A DNA stretch of 64,000 nt from NCBI RefSeq assembly GCF_002797325.1, contig NZ_KZ454938.1, positions 1,438,267 to 1,502,266 of the forward strand, written 5' to 3'. Under the pieces are notes generated by a model that saw only the letters and a list, made by a program, of their open reading frames with translations, was not told the DNA's origin and ran no database searches. This document shows positions 52,876 through 61,464 of the stretch, in pieces. Both the position numbers and the translations under genes were made by a program. The DNA is from Bacillus sp. FJAT-45037. Its GTDB lineage: Bacteria > Bacillota > Bacilli > Bacillales > Bacillaceae_D. How positions within the stretch are numbered: the first letter of the stretch is position 1; every line of letters starts with the position of its first letter.

Positions 52876-53808
52876 TTACATGTGTGCACCTTTTGGCAGC
52901 ATTCTACTGAAATTTTCACCAGCAAAACCTCTTACGACTTCTTCAGGATAATAACGTAATAAAGCATTCATCAAATTGTCATAATGACCCGCATGTTCTA
53001 ATTGATTAATATTAACGTTAATTCCATCAAAATCAGATCCAAATCCGATATTCTTTGTCGCTCCTAAGCTACACATATATTCAATATGTGTAAGTAAATC
53101 AGCAATTGTTGCCTCTTCTTTGCCTGTAACAAATAATGGGTGGAACACAACCCCTATGTAGCCATTCTTCTTCACTAGAGCTTTAATCTGCTCGTCTTGC
53201 AAATTTCGCCTGTGGTCACATAGCGAAAATGCATTAGAGTGACTTGCGATTGGATAATTAGCTAACTCCATCACATCCCAAAACCCTTTTACACTAAGGT
53301 GAGAGACATCAGTTAATACGTGCTTTTCATTGTTCATGCGAACGACTTCTTTTCCGAGTGTTGTTAACCCTGCTCCTCGTTCTTCACCGATACCATCTGC
53401 ACACAGATTAGCTTGATTCCACGTCAGGCCAACTGAAAGCACACCTAACTGGTACATCAAACGAAGCTTCACCAGATCATCACCTATCGAATCTAAGCCT
53501 TCAAGCGTCAAAATCGCTCCAATCTCATCATGTTGTAAGTGATCTAGATCGGACCATTTTTGAATCCATCTCATCGATGGGGTTTTTAACACCTTTTCAT
53601 GAAAAAGATCGATTTGTTCTAGAGCTGCTTGAAACTTGTCATCGGATTTAATGAATGGTTCAACAAATATAGCAAAGCATTGAGCCATAACTTCGCCATT
53701 TGCTAGTCGAGTGGCATTGGCGTCAATAGACTCGTCGTCCAAAAAGTTTCGAGTAGGATCCTCCCACAATTTCAAAAGTGCATCACAATGCGTATCAATG
53801 ATTCTCAC
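52876..53808 (-). CDS. M19 membrane-dipeptidase-family protein
   Basis: A 310-residue zinc dipeptidase of the renal dipeptidase family. The first metal motif is IDTHCDALLKLWE. The bridging Glu lies in LTLEGLDSIG, and later ligands are DVSHLSVKGFWDV and PIASHSNAFSLC, followed by GFGSDFDGI. The start is GTG at 53808, eight bases after GGGGGA. It lies 62 nt upstream of the TGA-interrupted HesB gene and could share its promoter. Confidence 0.92.
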   Translation of the reverse strand: MRIIDTHCDALLKLWEDPTRNFLDDESIDANATRLANGEVMAQCFAIFVEPFIKSDDKFQAALEQIDLFHEKVLKTPSMRWIQKWSDLDHLQHDEIGAILTLEGLDSIGDDLVKLRLMYQLGVLSVGLTWNQANLCADGIGEERGAGLTTLGKEVVRMNNEKHVLTDVSHLSVKGFWDVMELANYPIASHSNAFSLCDHRRNLQDEQIKALVKKNGYIGVVFHPLFVTGKEEATIADLLTHIEYMCSLGATKNIGFGSDFDGINVNINQLEHAGHYDNLMNALLRYYPEEVVRGFAGENFSRMLPKGAHM

Positions 53809-53900
53809 ATCGCATTCCCCCTAGTCTTTTTACTCACCATTTATCAAAAATGACATACATATAAATCAAAGCATACTTGTAGTGAATGGAGGGATTTTCA

Positions 53901-54335
53901 GTGTCTGAAAAAGATTCATGGTCCGGAAAGCTCCCTCAAGGCTATCAGGACATTTTAAGATCTATTGATGACTTTTTTCAACAAACGCACGAGCGGCTTG
54001 TGGATCATCCTATGTTCGCCCCACCGATTCCAATAACCGTTCGCAATCAAAACAACCAATTGAACATCTATGCTGAACTACCTGGTATTGATAAACGGCA
54101 AATTTCTCTAAAAGTATTCAATCAAGCGATTATCATTACCGTTCGTCAAGAGGAAATAGTGGAGATGAGACATGACCAATCACCCATAGAGCATAAGAAA
54201 CAAACTCTGCAAACAAGAGAACGGCTCGTTCCTGTAGGGTTTCACTTTGAGGAATCAGATGTGCGAGCAACGTATAAGAACGGATTATTAACCATCTCTA
54301 TCCCGATCAAGCACCAGCCCATTATCATCGAATAG
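53901..54335 (+). CDS. Hsp20/alpha-crystallin-type protein
   Basis: A 144-residue small heat-shock-like protein. The alpha-crystallin domain covers about residues 45-140: NQLNIYAELPGIDKRQISLKVFNQAIIITVRQEE through RATYKNGLLTISIPI, with the conserved ELPG and GLLTI motifs. GTG at 53901 follows GGAGGG by seven bases. It is 11 nt upstream of a YppG-like gene, so both may be expressed together, perhaps in spores as for CotM/CotP relatives. Confidence 0.85.
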   Translation: MSEKDSWSGKLPQGYQDILRSIDDFFQQTHERLVDHPMFAPPIPITVRNQNNQLNIYAELPGIDKRQISLKVFNQAIIITVRQEEIVEMRHDQSPIEHKKQTLQTRERLVPVGFHFEESDVRATYKNGLLTISIPIKHQPIIIE

Positions 54336-54346
54336 GAGGGAATTTT

Positions 54347-54748
54347 ATGAATTACCCATATCATCATTGGTCTTTTAACCAATATCAGCAACCATACTAT
54401 CAACCCTATCAACAAAGGCCGCAACTTCAACAAAACTGGCAGATGGGGTATTCCGCACCAGGAGCACCTACTTCGACGCAGTCGTTCTTTTCACCTGGAC
54501 AAAATCAAATAAATTATGCAAACGGCTATCAGTCTCAGCCTCAACAATCCCAGCAAAATCAACCATGGAACACGAAAAAACCTTCGATGATTAAGTCTGC
54601 TTTCACAGGAGAAAATGGCAGCTTTGACGTAGGTAGGACCTTTCAAACGGTCGACCAAGTCGTCAAAACGGTTCAACAGGTATCTCCTATTGTGAAGCAA
54701 GTATCTCCATTGGTGAAGCAAGTCAGCGCGCTATTTATTAAAAGATAA
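54347..54748 (+). CDS. YppG-like Gln/Tyr-rich protein
   Basis: A 133-residue low-complexity protein. The first 75 residues are rich in Gln, Tyr, Pro and Asn (SFNQYQQPYYQPYQQRP). The C-terminal part carries a short repeat, VKTVQQVSPIVKQVSPLVKQV, and a basic end. This is the YppG-like coat-protein-type layout of Bacillus. AGGAGGG lies before the ATG. It follows the Hsp20 gene directly, consistent with a spore or surface role, which is inferred. Confidence 0.78.
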   Translation: MNYPYHHWSFNQYQQPYYQPYQQRPQLQQNWQMGYSAPGAPTSTQSFFSPGQNQINYANGYQSQPQQSQQNQPWNTKKPSMIKSAFTGENGSFDVGRTFQTVDQVVKTVQQVSPIVKQVSPLVKQVSALFIKR

Positions 54749-54754
54749 TCATTC

Positions 54755-55060
54755 TCACTTTCTCATATTCAACCCATAAGCTAAGGTTTGGTTCTTGTTG
54801 ATTAATTTATAGCCTTGACTTGGATTACGATCAATCTTTAAGTAGTCGCCAATCTCTTCTAATGCTTTTTGATCGTAGATAAATGACAACCCATCAATAT
54901 GCATTTCGTGATCATCTATGCCTCGTTCATCCAGAGCGAGGTAAAACTCAATCATCGTACTTCACTCATATGTATCTCGAGCAACAACTCGGATGGATTT
55001 TTTTGATAGGTCTAACTCTTTTAAGTGATCTAGTGCTTGATTAGTAACAACGATATTCAT
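54755..55060 (-). CDS. second candidate HesB/IscA-like selenoprotein (in-frame TGA at codon 33)
   Basis: ATG at 55060 is preceded by GGAGGTGA. The frame has one TGA at 54962-54964 and then runs on to a final TGA at 54755. Around the first TGA: RVVARDTYE-[TGA]-STMIEFYLALDE. The spacing from the TGA to the LDE-type acidic turn equals that of IscA after its first cysteine. The rest (HIDGLSFIYDQKALEEIGDYLKIDR) is a normal HesB-like half. The 101-residue product has no cysteine, so selenocysteine would be its only soft ligand. A SECIS-like hairpin follows (54921-54941). Confidence 0.8.
54921..54941 (-). promoter_or_regulatory. SECIS-like hairpin of the second TGA-interrupted gene
   Basis: On the minus strand CCUCGCUC and GAACGAGG form an 8-pair stem with one C-A mismatch, capped by UGGAU, the same loop as in the first gene. 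The loop starts 28 nt after the UGA. The outer stem bases differ from the first hairpin yet still pair. Confidence 0.7.
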
Positions 55061-55123
55061 ATCTTTCACCTCCAAAAGCTTGTGACAATAGTGTATAGCA
55101 ATCTTAAGGTCTTGTCGAACGAC

Positions 55124-55157
55124 AAAAAACAACTCCAGCTAAAGAGTTGTTTTTTTG
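55124..55157 (-). terminator. bidirectional terminator
   Basis: Arms ACAACTC and GAGTTGT, with A-run before and T-run after, downstream of the MFS gene. Confidence 0.8.
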
Positions 55158-55166
55158 CTTGTAATT

Positions 55167-56327
55167 TTATTCTGTTCTCACTTTTGTTGCATCAACCTTA
55201 AAATAGAAAAGAATTAACCCGAGAGCACCTACAAATGCACTCCCTGATAAAACAAAGTACAGACTAGTTAATCCATATCCGTCGATCATCCAGCCTCCAA
55301 AGAGAGATCCGATAATACCTGAGAATCCAAAGACCGTTGTAATAAATAGTACATGCCCTGTTGCTTGCAAGTGCTCAGGAATTAATTTATTTACATATTG
55401 AAAAGCAGCAATGTAAAACAACCCGAAAGTAATACCGTGAGTAAGTTGTAATGGCAGTACCATCCAAGGTTCTGTCAATAACCCCATCACAAACCAACGA
55501 GCACCATAAATAAAGGCAGCGATAATAACGAAAGTGAGCGGTTTCCATTTTCTAAACCATAACGGGCTTGTAGCGAGCACGATCGCTTCAGCTGAAACCC
55601 CAATAAACCAGGCCCAACCTATCAAAGCCTCAACCCCACCTAAATTAACAATGTACAAACCTAGATAACTATCATTTGCACGATGTGTCACGGAAATAAA
55701 GACAACACATACTAAAAACAAGACTAGTTTTTTATCTAAGCCGATTTTCAATGCGCTAATGATGGTAACAGGTTTGTTTGTTCCTGGAACATCTGAAATC
55801 AAAAATGACATCGATAGAGCTAAAAGAGCCATGACAACCATCGGAAACATAACATATTGCACACCTATGATCGTGAGCACATACCCCGTTACTAACGAGG
55901 TAACAGCAAAACCGAGTGATCCCCACATGCGGATTCGTCCAAAACTAACTCCTTTTAACGTAGCCGTTTTTTGAGATAAGCTATCTCCCAATGCTGTTAG
56001 AGGGGATAAAAATAAGAAAAGCACAAACATCATGATCAAATACCCATAAAAATTTCCCATTAATATAAAACCAACGGTAGCAATGACGACCCCAATCGCA
56101 CTAAGATTAATCATTCGCTTAATAGTTTTATATTTATCACTCATAAACCCCCAAAAAGGTTGAGCAATGATGGTCGCAAATGGACCGATTGCCATTAATA
56201 AACCCACTTGATTTCCGCTGAGTCCTTCTGATTGAAAATACAGCGGGATATAGCTCATAACAATCGTCATTGTTGAGTAGGCAAAAAACAAATAAGCCAT
56301 TAAACGATACACGGATTTAAATTCCAT
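55167..56327 (-). CDS. MFS transporter
   Basis: A 386-residue, 12-segment major facilitator protein of the MFS_1-like / 3-phenylpropionate-permease-like type. It contains the loop 2-3 motif GFMSDKYKTIKRM and, in the second half, FGGWMIDGYG. No substrate-specific motif is visible; sugars, nucleosides and aromatic acids occur in this group. Single gene. Confidence 0.88.
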   Translation of the reverse strand: MEFKSVYRLMAYLFFAYSTMTIVMSYIPLYFQSEGLSGNQVGLLMAIGPFATIIAQPFWGFMSDKYKTIKRMINLSAIGVVIATVGFILMGNFYGYLIMMFVLFLFLSPLTALGDSLSQKTATLKGVSFGRIRMWGSLGFAVTSLVTGYVLTIIGVQYVMFPMVVMALLALSMSFLISDVPGTNKPVTIISALKIGLDKKLVLFLVCVVFISVTHRANDSYLGLYIVNLGGVEALIGWAWFIGVSAEAIVLATSPLWFRKWKPLTFVIIAAFIYGARWFVMGLLTEPWMVLPLQLTHGITFGLFYIAAFQYVNKLIPEHLQATGHVLFITTVFGFSGIIGSLFGGWMIDGYGLTSLYFVLSGSAFVGALGLILFYFKVDATKVRTE

Positions 56328-56479
56328 TCAACCTCTCCTAACTTGCAACGCTCTACATAACTACTAGAATACTCTTATTGATTTTGTTTTACTAGTCCAA
56401 TAGAAAATATCACTAAATTCAGTTAAAAACATGGAAACTCTTCAATAAACAAAAAGAAATGATGGAGAGATTCTCACCA

Positions 56480-57697
56480 TCATAACAAGTCATTTTGTTC
56501 AAATAAGTACGTATATGGAATATCAACGAAAGCAAACGAATCATTCGAAATAGGGTACGAATAGGTTCTAATATGCTCTTGTCGTTCAATATCCGCATAG
56601 AGATCAGAGAGGATGCCACGTTTTTCAACATTCATTCGGACAATGTTTTCAAGAAAATACGGTCGCCAACTCCAATTTTTATAACGTCCCTCATGCTCTA
56701 GATTCCAGTTCCCTTGGTCATCTTTAACAATATTTGAGGAAAGCTGAAAGCCCTCTTCATCGCAAATATAGACGCGAAAGGCGTATTGTTTTAGGTCATA
56801 TGCGATTTTCGTGATCATCTCATCATATGTATCCTCTGTAGAAACCTTCTTTAACGTTGTTTTTATTTTCTGGCTTAAATTATTTGTTAAAATCAGTTGT
56901 GCTTCCATCTTTTTTCGTTCAAACGTTATAAAGTGTTGAAATTCTTTTTGCATCCGATCGCGGCATAAATCTTCTTTAACAAAATCTACCTTTGGTATTT
57001 GAAGGTAGGATCCTTGATAGAAACGACCGCCATTGCGCCATGCATAATTCAACTGACTAAATGTGGAAATACCATCAAATAATAATGTTGCCCCGATCTT
57101 TCGAGAAAGCATACTTAATGAGTGATGAACTTCACGGTAAAGATGTGGAAGCGAATGGTCTTCTAAAAACCCAGCATCGATTTTTACGATGTTCGGACTT
57201 AGCACGGCAACGCAGTCAAGATTCCCACTAGATTGACCAACATTATCAATGGCTATTTTTATACCTATGCTTTGTAGATAATTTAGAAGATGTTTGCATT
57301 CATCAACTTTCTCTAACATATCATCCTCAATAAATTCAATGACGATGTTCTCAGGTTTTAAACCTTTTGAAAAGTATGGCTCTAGTGTATTAAGCAAACT
57401 TTGTCCGTTATCTTTTAATAAAAGATCAATATCTTGATTAAAAAACAAAATTGATTGTTGACCTGAAGCTAAATATTCCTCAATCGCTTGTTTTTGCAAA
57501 TGCTCCTCAAGTTCCAAGCGAAATTCATATGGTATCGATTTATCTTGAGAAAACCAGTCAAGACTTTCTGGCCCATTCTCAGTTTTAAATCGTGATAACA
57601 CTTCATAGCCGACAACCAATTGTTTGTCAGCACTGATGATTGCTTGAAAATAAGGAATTACATTCTTTTTATTGATCATGACATCTAAAGGGTCCAT
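56480..57697 (-). CDS. ykuI: YkuI-like EAL-domain c-di-GMP-binding protein
   Basis: A 405-residue cytosolic protein with an N-terminal EAL domain (about 1-245) and the YkuI-type PAS-like C-terminal domain (SWRPYFLENIVRMN). The EAL motif reads YEVLSRF, the DDFGxG motif is DNVGQS, and the loop-6 EGVE region is DGIS. Key catalytic residues are thus partly replaced, as in YkuI, which binds c-di-GMP. A sensor role is more likely than hydrolysis. ATG at 57697 follows GGAGGTG. Confidence 0.9.
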   Translation of the reverse strand: MDPLDVMINKKNVIPYFQAIISADKQLVVGYEVLSRFKTENGPESLDWFSQDKSIPYEFRLELEEHLQKQAIEEYLASGQQSILFFNQDIDLLLKDNGQSLLNTLEPYFSKGLKPENIVIEFIEDDMLEKVDECKHLLNYLQSIGIKIAIDNVGQSSGNLDCVAVLSPNIVKIDAGFLEDHSLPHLYREVHHSLSMLSRKIGATLLFDGISTFSQLNYAWRNGGRFYQGSYLQIPKVDFVKEDLCRDRMQKEFQHFITFERKKMEAQLILTNNLSQKIKTTLKKVSTEDTYDEMITKIAYDLKQYAFRVYICDEEGFQLSSNIVKDDQGNWNLEHEGRYKNWSWRPYFLENIVRMNVEKRGILSDLYADIERQEHIRTYSYPISNDSFAFVDIPYTYLFEQNDLL

Positions 57698-57790
57698 ACC
57701 CACACCTCCGTAACACCCATTCACACATTTATTATACCATAATTTGCATGATTCAGCTGACGGACCTTTGTTGTTGGGTCTCGAATTGAT

Positions 57791-58627
57791 TTATAATTCT
57801 TTTAAAAATGCATTAATCTTTTTTGCAACATCATCTGGACGTTCCTCAGATAAGAGATGCCCTGATTTTTTAAAACAGTAGAAAGAGGAATGAGCTAAAT
57901 CACTTGCCAACCTACGACCAATACGTTCCGGAATAATTCGGTCTTCATCTCCCCATAAAATCAAACAAGGCTGAGTAATTTTTTGTAATTCTTCTTTTTT
58001 CAGGTCCCCTTCTCTTTGTCTCATTAAGCCGATAAGCCCCTCACAAAAATGAGGATCGGCAAGCGGAATGCTATATTCATGAACGGCATCTTCTGTGATC
58101 GACTTTTTATTGTGAACGACTTGAGTAAACATTTGCTGAACATTCCTTCGACCGATCCACCACTTCATCATATGCTTGGCAAATGGCATATACGAGGCAT
58201 ATACATATCTTCGTCTGACTCGATTTAAATATCCTGAACTCGACAACAAAACAATCCTTTTGATTAACGCGGGTTCCTTTTTTGCTGTGTATAGCGCGAC
58301 CTGCCCCCCCATTGAATGACCGATGATTGTAACATTTTCACATTCAAACAACTTCAAAAAATCAATGATTAAGTCAGCATAACTCGAAAAAGAATAACAG
58401 AATGTTCGTTGTTTTCCACTTCGCCCGAATCCAGGTAAATCAACACAAATCACTTCGAAATACTTTCTAAAATAAGGAATCAAATAGCGAAAACTATAAC
58501 TCGATGAAACAAATCCATGAATAAATACCAACGTGCCTTTTTTCTTTTTTATTGGAAGGTATCGTTCGTAGTAAACATCTGTTCCTCTTATATAAACAAT
58601 CGATTTTAAGACATTTGTCGTTTTCAT
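57791..58627 (-). CDS. alpha/beta hydrolase
   Basis: A 278-residue hydrolase of the alpha/beta fold-1 family. Oxyanion segment VFIHGFVSSSYSF, nucleophile IGHSMGGQ, acid WGDEDRIIP and catalytic His KSGHLLSEERP are all present, so it is probably active. ATG at 58627 follows GAGGGA. No signal peptide. The substrate is unknown. It is divergent from the HD-GYP gene. Confidence 0.9.
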   Translation of the reverse strand: MKTTNVLKSIVYIRGTDVYYERYLPIKKKKGTLVFIHGFVSSSYSFRYLIPYFRKYFEVICVDLPGFGRSGKQRTFCYSFSSYADLIIDFLKLFECENVTIIGHSMGGQVALYTAKKEPALIKRIVLLSSSGYLNRVRRRYVYASYMPFAKHMMKWWIGRRNVQQMFTQVVHNKKSITEDAVHEYSIPLADPHFCEGLIGLMRQREGDLKKEELQKITQPCLILWGDEDRIIPERIGRRLASDLAHSSFYCFKKSGHLLSEERPDDVAKKINAFLKEL

Positions 58628-58748
58628 CCCAATTCCCTCATTTTTTCTCAATCTTTTGTGACCTGGCTATTGTTTCAGCTTCTTTTTAAACGTAAAATGT
58701 AGGTATATCAACCCGGGCTCATGGTTCAGTCACAAAGGAGGATACCTG

Positions 58749-60272
58749 TTGTTTGTTTATAAGGGGTTTGTAAAAAGCATTGCACTATATTATTTGTTTG
58801 GCTCGATGATAGCCGTTCTAGGGGTAGGGGTTGTATTAATTCCAACGACTTTAGCATTAAACTCGCAAGACATATTACCATTAGTACTCATTATCACTCT
58901 TTCTTTTTTTATCATGATCCTTGTAGAGTTCAGTGTCTTTAAAAAACAGATTCAACCAATTAAAGAAGCATTCGAAAATCCAGAACCATCCCTTCAACAA
59001 TTAAGGAGGGCGTACCATCAGATCCATCGTTTTCCGATGTTAACAGGTTATCGTATTCTTGGTCCTCACCTTTTCGGACTAAGTATACCTGCCGTTTTGT
59101 TTACGACTCTCGCGATTCGTTATGAAATTCTTAACATTCCCTACGAGTACATACTTTATGGAATAGTTTGCGCTGTCTTAATTGCAGGTATGCATGCGAT
59201 GATTGAGTATTATCATACATCAAATGCGATTACACCTTTAGTTGATTTCATCCAAAAGCAATCGATTCAACAGTACGCAGAAGAGCTTACACTTGAAGGG
59301 AAAACACTTGTCTCTTTAAAAACTAAATTTCAACTAAGCGCTTTATTGATCGGAGCCTTTCCGTTATTACTCTTTAGTTTGGCTACCCAAGTGCGATTAG
59401 CACAAGGCGAGACTTTCCTCATTGAAATATATTGGATATGGTCGGGTTTTGTTTTACTTGTAGGCTGTGGGTTATCTTTATACGGGGCGAAATTACTATT
59501 TATGATCATTCAAGGACCATTGAATCAATTAAATTCCAATATGAAGCGTGTACAACAAGGAACCTTTCATGTTCGCGCGTCTGATTATTTCTCTGATGAA
59601 TTCTCTCAAACGATTCACGGTTTTAATCATATGGTTAAAGGGTTAGAAACCCGTGAACAAACGAATAATCAATTATATGAGAGTTTCTTTGAGACGTTAG
59701 CTACAACGTTAGATGCCAGAGACTCTTACACAGCAGGCCATTCCGTTCGAGTCGCTGAATACACTGTTAAAATTGGTAAGAAAGCCGGGCTTAATCCTGA
59801 ACAGCTCCTCGTCTTACGTAAAACAGGTCTGCTGCATGATATAGGAAAAATAGGGGTTCCTGATCATGTCTTATTAAAAAACGGACGATTAACAGAGGAA
59901 GAGTTTAACTTTATTAGGCTGCACCCGGTTCTAGGCGAAGACATCTTACGGACGATTCAACCGGCTGAATTAATGGAAAAGCTCATACCTGGTGTTCGCT
60001 CTCACCACGAACGGATCGATGGAAAAGGATACCCTGATCAATTAAAAGGGCCAAATATTCCGATGACTGGAAAAATATTAGCTGTTGCTGACGCTTTTGA
60101 TGCGATGACCTCCGACCGACCTTACCGAAAAGGGATGAGTCCAGCAAAAGCGTTATCGATCTTACAAGATGGTAAAGGGACTCAGTGGGATAGTAATTTT
60201 GTGGATTATTTCTGTGAATGGTATATGGAGGAGTACGACGTAAAAGAAGCAGAAGTTCAGGCCACTCACTAA
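58749..60272 (+). CDS. membrane HD-GYP phosphodiesterase
   Basis: A 507-residue protein with about six N-terminal membrane segments, a HAMP-like linker near residues 255-305 and a C-terminal HD-GYP domain. The HD pair is in GLLHDIGKIGVPD and the GYP part in SHHERIDGKGYPDQL, both intact. The family hydrolyses c-di-GMP to pGpG or GMP. The start is TTG at 58749 after AAGGAGG. The sensing domain is not recognisable. Confidence 0.92.
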   Translation: MFVYKGFVKSIALYYLFGSMIAVLGVGVVLIPTTLALNSQDILPLVLIITLSFFIMILVEFSVFKKQIQPIKEAFENPEPSLQQLRRAYHQIHRFPMLTGYRILGPHLFGLSIPAVLFTTLAIRYEILNIPYEYILYGIVCAVLIAGMHAMIEYYHTSNAITPLVDFIQKQSIQQYAEELTLEGKTLVSLKTKFQLSALLIGAFPLLLFSLATQVRLAQGETFLIEIYWIWSGFVLLVGCGLSLYGAKLLFMIIQGPLNQLNSNMKRVQQGTFHVRASDYFSDEFSQTIHGFNHMVKGLETREQTNNQLYESFFETLATTLDARDSYTAGHSVRVAEYTVKIGKKAGLNPEQLLVLRKTGLLHDIGKIGVPDHVLLKNGRLTEEEFNFIRLHPVLGEDILRTIQPAELMEKLIPGVRSHHERIDGKGYPDQLKGPNIPMTGKILAVADAFDAMTSDRPYRKGMSPAKALSILQDGKGTQWDSNFVDYFCEWYMEEYDVKEAEVQATH

Positions 60273-60289
60273 CACTTTTTGAAAACGAG

Positions 60290-60468
60290 AAAGAGGCTGA
60301 AACATATAGAAATGTTTAACTAAAATCCGAAAAATCCACAAGCTTAGCGGATGAAATATACATAGACCTCCTCGCGGGTGCAGAGTATATTTCAGCAACG
60401 GCTTCATTGCACCGCCTATTATTTGGTCGGATTATCGTTAGTTAAATTTCTTCTGTCTCAGCCTATTT
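60290..60468. repeat. MITE-like inverted-repeat element
   Basis: The left end (60291-60330, starting AAGAGGCTGAAACA) and right end (60427-60468, ending CTGTCTCAGCCTATTT) are imperfect inverted copies of about 40 bases. An inner pair, GAAATATAC and GTATATTTC, lies at 60353-60361 and 60385-60393. This matches the non-coding palindromic elements with AGGCTGxGACA ends scattered in Firmicutes. It may also end the HD-GYP transcript. I see no second copy in the window. Confidence 0.7.
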
Positions 60469-60486
60469 CGTTATATTCATGCATCT

Positions 60487-60819
60487 TTATTTCTTCAAAT
60501 AAACCCACTTCGTTTGACGAGGGTCCGTATCTTTACTCTGTACTCCTTTAATTAAACCCGTATCTTCAACTTCTTCTAACAGCTTATGTACGTGAGCAAG
60601 ATCTAACCTATCCGAAAAAACCTTCGCCGATAATTCTTCTGTTGTAGGTGGAATTTTCGATGTATTTTCTCGTATGTAGAGCAAAAGTTTTACCCGTTTC
60701 TTTTGACGTGCATCTTCTTTATGTTTCCCTGTGAAAAGCCTTTTTAACGGGCCACTCACAACAATTCCTAAAATAATCCCAAATCCGACTAGTAATAAAT
60801 CATAAAAAATGACACTCAT
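60487..60819 (-). CDS. 110-residue membrane-anchored protein with winged-helix-like domain
   Basis: One N-terminal membrane segment (LLLVGFGIILGIVVSGPL) is followed by a basic stretch and a helix-turn-helix-like domain (PPTTEELSAKVFSDRLDLAHVHKLLEEVEDTGLI). GAGGTGA precedes the ATG. I do not recognise the family. It could be a small membrane-tethered regulator, which is inference only. Confidence 0.65.
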   Translation of the reverse strand: MSVIFYDLLLVGFGIILGIVVSGPLKRLFTGKHKEDARQKKRVKLLLYIRENTSKIPPTTEELSAKVFSDRLDLAHVHKLLEEVEDTGLIKGVQSKDTDPRQTKWVYLKK

Positions 60820-60839
60820 AGATACTCACCTCGAAAAAA

Positions 60840-60868
60840 GACTCCTGTAGTGATTATACTCAGGAGTC
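60840..60868 (-). terminator. terminator of the HEAT-like gene
   Basis: Arms GACTCCTG and CAGGAGTC around a 13-nt interior; a run of six T follows on the minus strand. Confidence 0.85.
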
Positions 60869-60908
60869 TTCACTTCTATTTTCTGAAACACTATTGCCTC
60901 TGCATCAT

Positions 60909-61352
60909 CTAGCGAGCGGGTAGGCTTGACCAAGTTTCTTCTAACCACTGATCAAAGTCTGTTCCTTTATCGCCTTCATACGTATCATACACATCAATAC
61001 GCATCTTTTTGAGTTTTACTTTAAACTCTTGATACGAATGATCTTTTGGTAAACTTTTCTTAACTCTAATGAAAATCTTTTTTGCCCCTTTAACGGGTTC
61101 GCCAATCTGACGTTCAGGCATCGTCACATCTTCACCTATAGATTTAAGTTGACGGTAGGCTGCTTCTTGTATTTTATAGACAGAGTCCCCTGTCATACTA
61201 TGCTTTAATAATTCAATGGTTTCTCTGCTTTTATACTTACCTAGTTCTTCGACCGCATCAAAGCGCTCTCTCCAGTTAGCCGTTCTATTAACAGATTTTT
61301 TTAACTCATTAAAGTTAGTTGGTAGGTCTGTTCTTGTCTTTTCATTGCTCAA
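60909..61352 (-). CDS. HEAT-repeat-like protein of unknown function
   Basis: A 147-residue protein with a HEAT-like helical pair (ANWRERFDAVEELGKYKSRETIELLKHSM) followed by a second domain with basic strands (KIFIRVKKSLPKDHSYQEFKVKLKKMRIDVYDTYEG). The start is uncertain: TTG at 61352 is nine bases after AAGGGG, while TTG at 61361 lies too close. Conserved type in Bacillaceae as far as I recall; no known role. Confidence 0.65.
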   Translation of the reverse strand: MSNEKTRTDLPTNFNELKKSVNRTANWRERFDAVEELGKYKSRETIELLKHSMTGDSVYKIQEAAYRQLKSIGEDVTMPERQIGEPVKGAKKIFIRVKKSLPKDHSYQEFKVKLKKMRIDVYDTYEGDKGTDFDQWLEETWSSLPAR

Positions 61353-61464
61353 ACGATTCAATCCCCTTCATGGTTGTAACTTTTAAAAAAACTACTAAAA
61401 ACTATTGTACCATTATTCATGTGTTCACATACACATATATTTTATGTATTGTCCTATAAAATCC

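Noticed and set aside
52718-54964. TGA read as tryptophan in this organism
   Set aside because: Many other genes here end at TGA (for example mtnW, mtnX and queD), and Trp is coded by TGG throughout.
52529-55060. Plain pseudogene explanation for the two TGA-interrupted HesB genes
   Set aside because: Each has exactly one interruption, always TGA, at the same functional position, with intact codons, good ribosome binding sites and a matching hairpin. It cannot be excluded without Sec machinery data, but it is the weaker reading.
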